This document shows positions 22,445-35,405 of a stretch of DNA of 64,000 bases, in pieces. A model generated the notes under the pieces. That model worked only from the letters and a program-made list of their open reading frames with translations, did no database searches and had not been told where the DNA came from. This DNA is from Anthopleura xanthogrammica. Taxonomy: Eukaryota; Cnidaria; Anthozoa; Actiniaria; Actiniidae. The stretch covers positions 10,801,101 through 10,865,100 of the forward strand of contig OZ025214.1 in assembly GCA_964019055.1 (NCBI GenBank). The letters are read 5' to 3'. Made by a program: the position numbers and the translations under genes. The number at the start of each line of letters is the position of its first letter. Positions within the stretch are counted from its first letter, which is position 1.

Positions 22445-22683
22445 CTATACTATACTATACTATACTATACTATACTATACTATACTATACTATACTATAC
22501 TATACTATACTATACTATACTATACTATACTATACTATACTATACTATACTATACTATACTATACTATACTATACTATACTATACTATACTATACTATAC
22601 TATACTATACTATACTATACTATACTATACTATACTATACTATACTATACTATACTATACTATACTATACTATACTATACTAT
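22445..22683 (+). repeat. (TATAC)n satellite, downstream of the LINE
   Basis: About 48 perfect TATAC units joined directly to the LINE 3' UTR (...ACATTCTAAC). The unit and strand match the array on the 5' side. Confidence 0.97.
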
Positions 22684-22853
22684 AATATAATATAATATAA
22701 TATAATATAATATAATATAATATAATATAATATAATATAATATAATATAATATAATATAATATAATATAATATAATATAATATAATATAATATAATATAA
22801 TATAATATAATATAATATAATATAATATAATATAATATAATATAATATAATAA
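22684..22853 (+). repeat. (TATAA)n satellite, distal block
   Basis: About 34 TATAA units with a sharp switch from TATAC at about 22683. The order TATAC then TATAA is the mirror of the order on the 5' side (TATAA then TATAC). Confidence 0.97.
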
Positions 22854-23768
22854 TAAACTACTCTAGAGACAAAACATCCCGATTTCTTTCAAAAAAGCAG
22901 CAAAGAACTTGTATACCATAGATAAGATATCGTGGACTTACATTTTTGTAAAATATTCTTTGCTCTTCTGAAAAATAGCCTTAACAGTCCCTTACATTTT
23001 TTTTCACAAAGCTATAACATATGCAAATGAGATTTCGCTTGTCGAAAATAAGTCAGCAAACTTCCAACTACAATTATCCATTTACCTTTAGAGCTAGACT
23101 AGTTGATTTGGTAGCTGATCATCCCAAAGTGATATAGAAATCAAGGCTTTGTAACTAGAAGAAATACCCTAAATACGAAATGTTGACAAAAATTTATTGT
23201 ATGTTTAGTACGTGTCGAATTTCTAAACAGAAAACTTCAATTGTACACTGTTCCCGATCATTAAGGTCGATCAGCATCAAATCTACACCAAAATGTCTGG
23301 AATAAAGTATAATTTATATTCTATGGAAATTTTACGATTTATAGATCAGTTTTCATAATTTATTTTGAATAAATATAAGTGGTATTAGAAATATACGCTA
23401 CATGGTTACACAAAGTTGTGAGAAAGAAAATCATCAAAATCAAATGTATTAATTCGAATCTCCTTTACTGATTTACTTCGACTACTGTATAGCTATGTGG
23501 TATATATACGGACTGATAATCGTATGTTGTGGTAAAAGACCGCTATTTAGGTGCAATTTTACAATACGCGCTAATGTTAGCTAATAAATGTGACGGGTTA
23601 CATGCAAATTCGCACTGCGCTTCATTTCTATTTATTAACATTTAATATAGAAATTATACAGATCTAACTATATTCTTTTACTTATAGTAAAACATATCCT
23701 TCTTCTTCACCATAAATAGAAAAAATCGTATTTTAGAAGCGTGTTGCTGCTAATAATAAATATTTATC
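22854..23768. other. no gene seen
   Basis: AT-rich sequence without recognisable coding or repeat structure. Confidence 0.4.
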
Positions 23769-24110
23769 TTGAACAAATTGCCGAATTTGGTATGCGTTTC
23801 ACGTCATTGCTTCCAGTCTATATATCGTAATAGTAATGTGGGGTACAAAATATTTGATTCTCATGCAAGGGGTTTATATGGTAGAAGCCGTCCTCAAGGT
23901 ACATGTGTGTTGCTTGACGTATCATCAGTGAATAGTTTAGTACATTATTTCCAGAGTATACATAACAATGATATATTTGAGGTGAAGGGAGTGCAAATTA
24001 ATGCAGTTCAAAATAGCATTCATCCTCATAACTATGCACATAATGAAACCAGAAAATTGAATCTAAGTTGTACTGTTGCTATGTACTCTCTCAGCTATTC
24101 TATAATGTAA
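23769..24110 (+). pseudogene. decayed coding region, C-terminal part of a possible ubiquitin-peptidase-like domain
   Basis: An open frame of 113 codons from a TTG. It includes GYKIFDSHARGLYGRSRPQG followed by TCVLLDVSSVNSLVHYFQ. The F-D-S-H and G-T-C-V-L-L pattern matches what I recall of the His-containing second half of C76/tegument-type cysteine-peptidase-like domains in cnidarian mobile-element proteins. The expected first half is absent immediately upstream but present at 13530-13890 on the same strand. The last 40 residues look non-conserved. The family name is tentative. The coding-like character of 23830-23980 is more secure. Confidence 0.45.
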
Positions 24111-26540
24111 CCATGTGGTTACTGGAATTCAAACACATTGCTTACTATCGTGGACAATGGCAAAAGATTATGTATCGAGGTTCATAAAGAAAACCCCAGA
24201 GCTGCAACATAGGAAGCCCGAGTTCACGCAGCCATGCGTCTAGTTTGGTCCTAAATCACTTTGACTTTTGGACTTTTAAGAGAAGGAGTCCGTACGCGTC
24301 GACCATGTTGTGCAAGATAAAAATAAGCGAGATTCTTCATACTTTCCTAAAAGATATCATTTAGGTTCCTATTTAAAGGAAAAATATTATAATGTTCGAA
24401 AGATTTTTATTTTAGGCGAACGGAGCCGTTTTTGGTTTAACGGATTTTGATATGCTTTTTGCGGGTTTCTACCAGCGAAAAAATATATAAAAAATAAATA
24501 AATAACGAAAGCTAACAGGAACAAAATGAGAACAATGTTTTTTTTTGTTTTTTTTTTTTGTATTGGAGAAGCTAGAAGATGCAATTGATCAAAATCTGAA
24601 TATTTTATAGATTTTTCAATATTTAGAATTTTTGCATATTTTAAAAACCTCACAAATAAACAATATTGAGGTAAGAAAAATCTAATTGCTATATGGACTG
24701 GGCTCAATTGAGTATAATTACGTTGAAGTACAACATCTCTACTTTAAATAAATGCAATAATATTTTTGGGCTACAGAAAATTACACCTCTGAAATATCAA
24801 GATGTTTACAATGCTAAGGTCAAAATTGCGACACTGCCGCTTATTGCTTGACATACCTTCAGGTGAGAAATCGGAGAAAAAAATCCAAATCACTGATCGA
24901 ATCTGGTCGTTCTTTTCAATCAATACAGTAAAGTACAATACCAGTTATATTTCCTACTCCATTTTACTCAATTTGGACGAGCTTTACACTGAAGTCCTTT
25001 GCTCTACTTCTATATGGCTATAATCGAGTGGCATGGCCAACAACAGTCGTTTACTATTTGAAAATAAAGCCAAAAAAAATAATAAATGAGCTGTACATTT
25101 TAAACGTAAGAACATAGCACGATACCATAATCAGTGTTCACGAAGCCAAGATCAAACGTTAACAGCTGTTACTGAGCCTAAAACGTGACCATACCTCAAG
25201 ATGGCTGGCTGTTGATGTCGTTACACACAGGAAGCCCAGTTTCCTTGGCTCACTCTTATTGGTACATTAGTTTAGCTTGATCCAACAGGGTGGTCTGTTC
25301 TGGCACAAGCTTCATTTGCCGAAACTCAAGTGGTTTTTAAATATTCGAATGTAGCATTCAATAAGGCACGAAAAAAAATGCACTTTCTTTAACGTTATTC
25401 CCACTTGACTCTTTCTCCCATTCCTCGTTTTTCTTCTTCCTCGATTTCATTCTCATCATCATCTGTGTCTTCCTTTTCTCTCCCTGCTTCCTTCTTTTTC
25501 CTCATCTATATCTTCCTTTTCTTCAGCTTCCTCTTATTCTTCTTTCTCTTTCTTTTTCTCTTCGACGTAAAACACCTGTATCTTATGAAAATCAAGTAAA
25601 AATGCCATTTAAAAAACCGTTGCCATGTTTTCAATCATCTGATGGTTATGAAGTTTCATGAGCATTATATCCGCTATAGTGGATAAAACCACAGGGAGCC
25701 AAATTTAAATGAAAGTAAAAGGTGAAAATAAAATCGGGAAAAAAATCGTGTTTAATTATTTTTTTTTAATTCCAGGTCAAGATAATGTCCTCTATAGTAA
25801 GAACGAGCAAAAGAATCCGTAAAAAATGAACCAGAACAGTTTTTTTCGCGGGTGCATTTGTTTTCCTATATAATTCCCCTATGGTATCCTATGAGTGGAT
25901 TTGTGTCAATATCATTTATCAAGGGAGGAAAGTACAGCCGCCATCTTGAACAACAAAACAAGATTTTAATCCAGGATTGTTACTTGTAGTACTGGAAGTA
26001 CAGGAAGTATTATTTCGCTTTTCATTTTTACCTACAGTGATCCCCTTTTCTTAGACTATCTTTAGGAATAGCATTTTCATGTGTTTTGAAAATGATTTTC
26101 GGTCACAAAAACAGTTTCCCTCACCACCGGTCGCCATATTGGTTCAAGGACCCTCACACGACTAGTAACCGGAAGCGGAAGGATATTCCTAAGGCGTACG
26201 CAAAATCTAGAAATTATTTTCGAGGAATATCGGTATCCCAAAGCTTATGCATGAAGCCAGTCCCTCTCTGTCCTTTATGGTCTCTTGGCTAAATAGTAAA
26301 ACTATTAAAAGAAAGTCTTTTGATTTGCCAATCGGAGGACAACGAAACCATGCTTTTTTTCTAGAAAGTAAAAATATTATTCGCTAAAAACCCCCTATCT
26401 TTTTCTTTTTTTTGGCCTTTTGGGCGAAACTGTCATACATTTTATCTGTCTGAGCATGTGATGGGTCTTACTTCAATTTCATTTTCCAAATCAATTTCAT
26501 ATTTCAGTTTTCAATCGTGTTACTTTCAAAAAAAATCCCG
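24111..26540. other. no gene seen; AT-rich intergenic
   Basis: Contains the inverted counterpart (24246-24280) of a 35-bp segment at 12841-12875, T- and A-runs (24538-24560) and a pyrimidine-rich patch (25400-25565) that gives a spurious Ser/Phe-rich frame. From about 26400 the sequence aligns with 38715 onward as part of the tandem duplication. Confidence 0.4.
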
Positions 26541-26543
26541 ATG

Positions 26544-26552
26544 TATTTAAAG
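26544..26552 (+). promoter_or_regulatory. TATA-like box of beta-helix gene A
   Basis: TATTTAAAG lies 42 bases upstream of the ATG, the same distance as the TATATAAAG of gene B (38890-38898). Both are followed by AGCTTTC and then GTCAGACGAGC-ACC just before the ATG. This conservation between paralogs supports a core promoter with a very short 5' UTR (start site probably near TCAGAC). Confidence 0.6.
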
Positions 26553-26585
26553 CTTTCAAATTATACATTTGTCAGACGAGCAACC

Positions 26586-26646
26586 ATGTCGGTAGTTAAG
26601 ATGATGTTGGCATTCCTTCTACTGTACGCATTTCTAGGTGTTAAAG
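26586..26646 (+). CDS. beta-helix receptor-like gene A, exon 1 (signal peptide)
   Basis: 61 bp: ATG plus 19 further codons and one base, ending at a consensus donor GTAAGT in phase 1. It encodes MSVVKMMLAFLLLYAFLGVK, a clear secretory signal peptide, with the cleavage region formed across the splice (Gly-Ser). The sister gene has the same exon with three conservative changes (38932-38992). It is too short for ORF-length gene finding and was located by its splice phase and the paralog. Confidence 0.85.
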
Positions 26647-29600
26647 GTAAGTTTTTTAATAATTATCGTAGTTTACCTTTTATCGTATACCTTTGAACCC
26701 ATATTTATTTATGTCTACACGATACTACGATTAATTACTAAATAAATATGAAATATTTGACCTCCTAGTTTCCTGCTCATTCATGAGAAATGCTACTGAT
26801 TTTGAAGTGCTGATTTTTCATGTTCAGTACTGATTTTACAGTTCAAAATAATTAATTTACATAATTTCATTAATTCGTTACACACATTCCCAAACTTTTT
26901 CATTTCCTCAACTATAGGTAACTGCACAAAGTATGCAATTCTTACTATTTTCGAAAGTGAAATTTTGTGGACACTATCTCCTTGTTCAATATAAAGGAAA
27001 AGAGGCAAAGTATTGAAAAGTTTCATTGAAAGAATATTTTATTTTATGGGAAGAACTCTTAGTTACTTTTAAGAAATATTGGACAATTCTTTACGTGAAA
27101 TTTGGGGGTATCGACGCTTACAATAGATGACACAAAATCAGTTAATACTTCGAAGTCAGTTCTGGAGATAAAATTCAAGCTCTGTTATCATCTCGGATTT
27201 CCGTCCTACATTTTTGTACAACTTTTTTCGATAGTTAGATCAAGTTATTCACCGGTAGCAAAAAGACGGGCAAGGGACTGGGTCTGCGTATGCAAAAACC
27301 GACCACTGAAATTTCGATGTAAAATCGACTTCCTTGATATTTGGTGCATGAGACTACTACAATCATATGTGATGAAATAAAATCGTGTTTACTTGAAAAT
27401 AAACCCTTAAAGTTTCTTTAGATTTTTTTTGGCGACGGATTCTATATGCATCGACATTTTTCCAGACTGGACTTTGGAGACCCCAAACGTCAAAATTCGC
27501 GCATTCACTCAACTGAATTCATAGTTAATAAAGTTAGACACTTTTTTCAGCTTTGTTTGATGTCAAAATAATTTCATTTCATTAAAGGTAGGCAACGCTA
27601 AGAAAACATATACACACTTTAGAGCTTTCGACTTGATATGGATCTGTACCTGAAGTATTTTTTTTCCTCGGAACTGATCTCTCTTGTCCGGATCATAAGT
27701 TGGAAGCCAAATCAATGAATTTGCGTTCGATTTTCTCGAACACCGTTTAAGGTATCTGGAAGGCTAGTGGATTTGGACCCCTATGCGTGCTACTTCAAGT
27801 TATTATTTTTTATTTAAAAATTTTTTTCTCTCTGTATTTTCTTCGAGATTCTGCTCGGGCTTTACAATATCATGCCATAAAAGTATATATTGTCTGAAAG
27901 GTCAATAAATTTAGTTTTAGAAAGTATTTTTAGGATTCTATGTTTTAAAATTCAAAAAAGTAGCTAAACCAAAAGTGAGATTTTACCGCACTTCATTTGA
28001 AAACTCCTCGCACGATTAGAATATCCGTTATGTTGATCATAAACACACTAGCATACTCTGTGGGTGTACTCTTTTACATATATTATTTTCAGACCAAGAG
28101 GCGAGCGAATACGCTTTAACTTCGGGTATTCGAGTTTTCGATGCCTTTCATTGCAAAATAGATAACTTAACTTTTGAATAAAAAACATTCCAAAATTAAC
28201 TTTTTTTTTAAACCACGTGGTGATTTATTAACATTAAAATTTTCAGTTCGATTTGATGTAATCGAAATGTGCTAGAACGTTTTAAAGAAACTACTTTCGG
28301 GCATTCAAAATCATAGAAGAAGCTCAATCATATTTTTTCGTTTTCCCGAAAAAAAATATTGTGGATTGATTTTCGAAAACTACGTTTATTAGCTTTCAGA
28401 AGATGTATACCTTTACATAATAATATTACAATGGGAGAGCGAAATTTGGCTTGCGCGAAGAATAATCTCGAAGGTTTCGAAACCCCTCGTAATGAAATAA
28501 CGCCAAACCTAAGCACATCGCAAATGAATAATCCATCTTTGCCTTGAAAACTTCCGGGTTAGAATAGAAGGAAGTGTGCGATCTGAAGCTTTGAGGCCTT
28601 TTCGCAGAAGAAACACTTCGAAACACGTATAAACTATCAATTTTTGCTTTAAATTAAATTTTTTTGAAAATCAACTGTTGGAGACAGATTTTAGGAGCAA
28701 AATTTGAGCTACATTGATTAACGGCTATTTATGTGCCACAGGGATCCCAAATCTAAGAGACCCGAAACCACTGTTACCTATGGTAATAAGCCTTTGGTAT
28801 TCTGCTTTGTGTTTTTTTTTTCTACAAAAGAAATACAACATAAAGCTCAAATATAGGCAAAATTAGAGAGCTCACCAATCGACGACCGTTAACACGACGA
28901 CGGCTATTAGTGACATCACGAACTAGGTGGGTGTCGAAATTAAATTTATCTTACGAAGGTAGACGATGAATACCGATTAATAATCAAATAAAAAATAGCG
29001 TCAAGAAAAATTACCGGCCCCGGCCGCTCCTCTATAAGGCTCACGTTTACAGGTTTTAAAATAATGAAATGAAAATGAATATTTTGTATTATGTTGCCTA
29101 TCTTTTACAGTAAATGTATAGAAAATTAGAAAAAAAATTAATCGAGTAGTTTTTTTGAATTTAAGAGCATGTCAGTTAGTCATTAGTGGGGCCTGGGGAA
29201 GGGGGGAGGGGGGAGGGGGGAGGGGGTGGCATGCTTGAGCCGTTTGACTGTAAAAACATGCGAAATTTGAGGAATTTGCCCTGTTAAAGCTCAAAAAGTA
29301 TATGGTTGCTCGATCACATTTATAATCTTATTGAGCAGTTTTTGTGTGCTCGCACATCGTGGGCTCAAATCGAGCGTTCAAAAGTAGTCAGTCACCTTAA
29401 GAGTTGTGGTCTCTAAGGATCAAGTAAATCTAGAAACATTCAACTAGCCAACCTCATGGATTTTGCTCGATTTTTTTATATATTTGGGGTCCTAAATAGG
29501 AAATAGATATTATTTTTTCAAAAACAAGTCTTCCGCACCACGTTATAACCTCCATTTTGAAGACTTTTTTGAAGTTTTTTGAGTCTTCAAACATGGCTTT

Positions 29601-30677
29601 TGTTATCTTACCTCATTTTGTAATGATTACAAACAAAGATTACAATCATTGCTCCTCAAAACAGGTTTTATAGCTTTTGTAGAGTCATATTTCCCCCCCT
29701 ACACCTTGACTGCCAATACCCTCAACTGCCCCTCATGCGCAAGTGGCTCAGGTCTTACATACGCCGCACTCGGATTTGAAGTTGAAAGGTTGCGCGCTGA
29801 GAAAAATCCATCGAGCCACCTTAAGAGAATTTATAATACGATCGTTGCCATTCGAAACAATTTCACCAATCACAGAAAATTGTTTTTCTCATTTGCACGG
29901 ATAAATTAAACCTAAACGAATCGCTATCTCACGTGCTTATAATCCCTAGAAAGGCAAGGGTTTCTTGTCCTCTGTGTTTCAGGGTTGATATATTTTGGTT
30001 CTCTTAATTCATCAAAGCTGCGACAAGCAAATAAACAATCAAACAGGCAGAGACGTAAACAATATCCTGGGCTATCTGTTTTTAATTAAAGTGAACAGAA
30101 AAATAGTATTGGAATGAAGTTGAAAATGACAGGACTTATTTACATAAATTTCACAAATATTTTAACATTCCTAGAGAGGACAATAACCTTGTAATTGAAA
30201 TCTAGGTGTTTATTTTGAGAAATTTAAGTACAAAAACACAAAAAATTGGATTTTGTTTCTAAAAAAAAGGGATATGGTCGTACGGTTGAACTTTATATAT
30301 TTCTTTAATAGACCTGGAAATTCCAAGCTCAAAGTGGCGGGCATTGAACAAATAAGGGAAATCCGAGTGTCTATTTTGAGGAAGTAAGCACAACAACACA
30401 CAATTCTGAGCTTTGCAGGAAAAAAATCCTGTTTTGCAACAATTTATGGATGAAATTTTGGGCTCTGGAACAAAGTGTAAGAATTAGAGGCAAACGGAAC
30501 CCAATTTTTGCAATGATTATAATTTCAGATATATTGAAGTACGAGACTCAAATCCGCTGTTAGTGTTGTACGACATTAGCATTGCCCTCGGTATATATAT
30601 AGTCATTAACTATTTACTCCCTACCTCATTCCCTCCTTTGCGCACTCATTATCTGTATTGTATTTTTTGTCGTGTAG
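26647..30677 (+). other. intron of beta-helix gene A
   Basis: 4.0 kb, GT..AG (GTAAGT at 26647, TGTAG at 30673-30677), phase 1. Its two ends align with the shorter intron of gene B (38993-41420). A block of about 1.6 kb in the middle (roughly 27.5-29.2 kb) is private to this copy. At 29229-29256 is a terminal fragment (GCTTGAGCCGTTTGACTGTA) of the mariner-type MITE family. Confidence 0.75.
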
Positions 30678-33600
30678 GGAGCGAGAAGTTTAATTTGGAC
30701 AGTGTGGTTTATGTGTCCTTGGCCCACGGCCAAACAAAGAGTGATTCTTGTGGCAGCAAGGTACAACCCTGTAAGGCATTACAAGTTGGTATTGATAAGC
30801 TAGCATGGGGTGGTGTGCTTTACATTGACGGTGACGAAACTACATCCAATCCCTATTCGTGCAAATTGTCTTCAGGAAAACTTGATGTCAAGCAAAGTCT
30901 TCAAGTTCGAAGCTACAACACAATGGCTCACATCTCTTGCCCAAACGGTTTCACGATCTCAGCAGACAATGGAAGTATTGGACTAGATGCTACAATAACT
31001 GATGTGCAGTTCAAGAACACGGTACTCTATTTAAGAAATGTTAGAAATGTTACGATCCAAGACTGTATTTTTCTTGAATCTTCACCAGCAATTGACTTAA
31101 AAACTTCCTATGACTCCGTAAAATTTTATTCACTGAGAATCGAAAGAAGCCTTTTTAAGAGAAACCAAGGATGTATAGATTTCCAATTGCACTTTGGCAA
31201 AAAGAACAAAATATCGAATCGCGCAATACTGAAATTGGTCAGCGTTACTTTTGAAGAAAATATAGCAAACAGAGACAGCGTTGAAAAAGGTGGCCTGGTC
31301 TTCGTAAATCTTACCAATTGCTATTGTAAGCCAACTGCTTTCGAATCGATATGGGAAAATGTGACAGCAAACAGAAACTCAATAAGTAGTACAACGGTTG
31401 ATACTTCCAAAAGTTCGTTCCGTGGAAAACGCATTCGTCGAGACCCTATCCTAAAAAGCCTTTATGTGGTTTACGCATGTGACGCAACTCTAAAGTTCAA
31501 TCAAGTAAGAAGCGATCACAACAGTGGGTTGAGGTTTCTGGCTTTAAGAAGTCGTAATAGTTCCGTGCGCGTTAATAAGTCATGTTTCCATGGACACAGG
31601 ATCAATGGTTTGGGAGGGGTGATGTACATACCAGATGGACATTTAATTGATGTAGGCATTAGTGACTCTGATTTCACCAAACATACTGCTTCTATCGGTG
31701 GTGTCCTTCATATCGATGGAGGAGACTCAAAAACAGCTAAACTGACATTATCAAATGTCAATATTCGAAAGTGTTCTGGGACCATCATTGGTTGTGCTAT
31801 ATCAGTAAGAGATATCAAAACTGACAAAGGAATAGCTAAGGTTTTTGTGGTTTTAAATGGTGTGTTATTCGAACGTTGTCATTCAGAAAAGGGGTCCGCG
31901 GAACGTGAATTAGGACCTGTATGCTTAAATGCAACTCACACAACTGACGTTATCATACATAATTCTACCTTCCAAAGCAATGGAAAAGATAACGGTGGAA
32001 CCGTGGTATACATAATGCATAGTGGAGATAAACACGATGATTCTATGGTCAACCTTCAAGTTACAAAATCACATTTTGATCAGAACATTTGTCGATTTTT
32101 TTTCATAGGCCTGCTTACCCTTGTCGTAAATAATCCAAGCTTGGTAAAACAATCAAGAGTTGTGATCTCTGACACAGTTTTTACAAATAACTCGGGTCAT
32201 GCGATCGCTATGGAAAGTGTCCAAGACATAAGTATCCATAACTTAACCTGTAATTATACCTTAGGTTCCTGCTTCAGATTAATGCCACCAGAGGAAAGAT
32301 TCCTTGAAAGCATTCGTCCAGGTTTGAACAACACTCTTATTATTGAGAAATCAACATTTTCAAATAATGACGGGAGCTCCATTTTTGCACAAAATTCGAA
32401 GCCGAATTCCGTAAATATTCAAGTGCGTGACACAGTAATCAAGGATAACACTGCAGGACATCAAGTATTTCTTGAATTTGGACAATTCCGCATTTTACCT
32501 TTAACAATTTTGAAATTTACTGTGCAAGTCATATTTGAACGTGTATATTTCATTTCTAACATCAACAAATACGGCGAGCTTAATAATCAATTATTTTATA
32601 TTAACGTGCCCATGGCTCACGAAGGAAAGTTTTCGTTGGTTTGTCGTCAGTCTGAATTCAGGAATAATTTTTACAACCTAGCCATGCATCACCCTTACGA
32701 AAAGAGGTCCTTGTTCCTTTTTGAAATCTTAGAAGATTATCCTGGTAGGTCTTGTGAAAATCCTCTAGAACCGTTATGTAACTATAGGAACACTTTAATA
32801 TTCAACGAAGTCATCTTTGAAAATAACACTGGTCCATCCTTTATTGTGTATATTACTAATGGTAAAACATCCTTCACTAAATGTCTATTCAAGAACAACT
32901 ACTCTCACGAACCTAAAGTTGGAGCGCATTTCTTTGTTCAAGAAGGAGTTGCAAGCGTAGAGTTCAACAATACCACTTTCATTCAAACAGAAATCCAGTC
33001 CAATTATTTCAAACCAAATGCTGTTAAAGAAGACGATGGCTATTCCATGCTTTTTGTGTTTGCAAGAGCAAGTGGACCATTGATAGTAAGGAATTCTAAG
33101 TTTGTAACATATGACTCTTCAGAGAGAGTCATAGCGCATCTTACTATCCAAAGTAAAGGGTATGTCTACATCGATAACTTCACAGAACTATTGTGTCCGG
33201 TGGGAAGCTACATGGACATTGAAAATGGGTCACATGTCATTAATCAAGACGGCTATGATATTATCATTACTCGGCTTAAATTCATTTGTAAGATGTGTAG
33301 AAGTGGCAAATATACTCTGGAAAGAGGATCTTATAAAGGACGATTAAGTCCAACCAAGTGCATTGAATATTGTCCTTTTGGAGCTGATTGTACTTGGAAC
33401 ATTCAAAGCAGGCCAAACTTTTGGGGTTACTACACGTCTAGCGATCCTCCCCAGCTTAATTTTACTAGATGTCATGAGAAATACTGCCACGTTCCGAGAT
33501 CATTGAATACCAACACTTCGGTCTATAATGCATGCTTCGGTAATAGAACTGGTATAATGTGCGGAGCTTGCAAAGAAGGCTTTACCGAGGGTATCTTCAA

Positions 33601-35065
33601 CCATAAATGCCGTCCATATGATCAGTGTAGGGATACCTGGTTCTGGGTAATAGCTGGTATTTATTCAATCATCATGGCTTGTTACTTTCTGTTCAAACCA
33701 CCAGTCATGTTTTACCTCTTAAGAAACCTTCTTTGGTTCAGAAAAAAGAAACCTCAAATATCAAACAGCGCATTCGAAGAAGAAAAATGTGAGGAACATG
33801 GCGGACATGCTTACTCCAAAATTATTTTCTATTTTTACCAAGTTGCTGATCTTCTAATGATAGAATCGGCCTCTGAAATTTTACACAGGTATAACCTTAT
33901 TACTTCAGTAATCTCATTTTATAATTTTGATTTCGATCTAACTGACTCAAAGCTGGGTTGTCCATTTCCAGGATCAACTGCCGTCGCCAAGGAACTTTTC
34001 CGTTCTGCACAAGTATTTGCAGTTATGGCATTTATTTTGTTGTTTTACTTCATGCATTGGCTACTGAGTTTATTCAAAATTAAATCCAAGCCAGTTTTTG
34101 CACCATACCTTGCAGCCATTATCGAAGTCCTACTCCTGGGTTACGAAAAATTGGGTCACACGTCATTGAAACTTTTAAACTGTATTCCATTGAAAGTTGG
34201 CGGTATGATTGAGCGGAGGCTGGTGCTCGATGGCAACATAAAATGCTGGTCAAATTGGTGGCAATACGGCCTGGTAGCTTACGATATTATTTTTGTGATC
34301 CCATTCCTGTTAGTTTTGCTTATGGGCACATCCAGATTGAGATGTCAAAGGATTACGGCTGGTCCGTTCGTTGCAGCTTGTTTCGTGCCTTTGCCGTTTA
34401 TCACGTACTGGTTAATAAAGATTTGCTTTAGACGTGAAAATGCGATTGACGACCACACCACTCAAAGTAACCCAGATAAAGCAAGTCGAAAAGCTCTATT
34501 AGAAGTACTACAAGAGCCATTCAGACAGCCAGACCACCAATCAAGAGGTGCTTATTACTGGGAAAGCATTCTGATTGGTCGTCGCCTGATTTTCCTCAGC
34601 CTATACTCATTTGTATCAACACCGATGCTTCGGATGCTCATCATGACTGCAGTATGCATTGCTATACCCGTCCATAACATTGTAGTAATGCCTTACAAAG
34701 ATAGAAAAACCAATATATTTGGTATGACTTTGCTATTCATGCACGTCGCTATAGCAATTATTAATCTTTGTAAATCTGTGTTTATAACGATTGGAGTGAC
34801 TGCAGTAGGTCCCACGCGAATACAAATCGAAGGCCTCCAACTATTTGAAGTTGCATTGCTAGGATTTCTTCCATGCATGTTTATGATACTTGTCGTGGCT
34901 ACTCTTATTTCTCAAGTATTTCGATTCACAGTACTTATCCTGGGTCTAATTCAGCGATGTATAAAACACGATACAATGAACTTGACAATCAACAACGACG
35001 ATAAATATCGACCATTATTAAACCGCAGTGAGGAAGACAGCATATTGTACGATGAAGTTCAGTAA
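30678..35065 (+). CDS. beta-helix receptor-like gene A, exon 2 (ectodomain, Cys-rich neck, multi-pass membrane core)
   Basis: One 4388-bp exon; with exon 1 it predicts about 1482 residues. The mature N-terminus (GSEKFNLDSVVYVSLAHG, then a C..PCKAL pattern) starts a roughly 850-residue region of short alternating beta segments with many N-x-S/T sites and 'IxNSxFxxN'-type repeats, as in right-handed parallel beta-helix proteins. A Cys-rich neck follows (33285-33630; CKMC, CPFGADC, CGACKEGF, CRPYDQC). From about 33640 there are about nine hydrophobic helices: FWVIAGIYSIIMACYFLF first, FVAACFVPLPFITYWLI mid-way, MFMILVVATLISQVF last. A short cytoplasmic tail ends EEDSILYDEVQ, with two tyrosines in acidic context. 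I recognise the architecture as an uncharacterised family expanded in cnidarians and some unicellular eukaryotes. Ligand and function are unknown. The upstream ATG at 30563 lies in the intron and is not the start. Confidence 0.9.
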
Positions 35066-35212
35066 CTCTAGCGCGTGATCAACACGTTTACTCTTTACAA
35101 GATGTTACCTTGCTTTCACCACAGGTCTTCTGGTGGTCTACAACTTTAGTCTATCACTGACCAGTATACTAACACAGCAATCAAACATTATTCCAACTAT
35201 TAAGGAACACTT

Positions 35213-35405
35213 TAAGGCTGGTTCACACTTGACATAACATAAGCATAAGCATAGACATAAGCATAAGAATTGTTATTTTGCGCCGGTTCACATTTGTATT
35301 TTTTCGCCATAAACAAAAGCCGAAGCTAACATATTACAAAAATGGAAATGTTTCCATTTTTTATGCTTATGCTTATACTTCTGTCAAATGTGAGCCAAGC
35401 TTTAG
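35213..35405. mobile_element. inverted-repeat MITE present in both tandem copies (copy A)
   Basis: Termini AAGGCTGGTTCACACTTGAC and its inverse (TGTCAAATGTGAGCCAAGCTT). Near-palindromic ATAAGCATAAGCATA / TATGCTTATGCTTAT arms surround a GGAAATGTTTCC core. The same element sits at the same place after gene B (45960-46152), so it was present before the duplication. Confidence 0.75.

Noticed and set aside
30563..30677. Start of beta-helix gene A at the ATG at 30563
   Set aside because: The preceding 38 codons end in a perfect acceptor (TGTAG) and are not conserved in gene B. The signal exon 4 kb upstream fits in phase.
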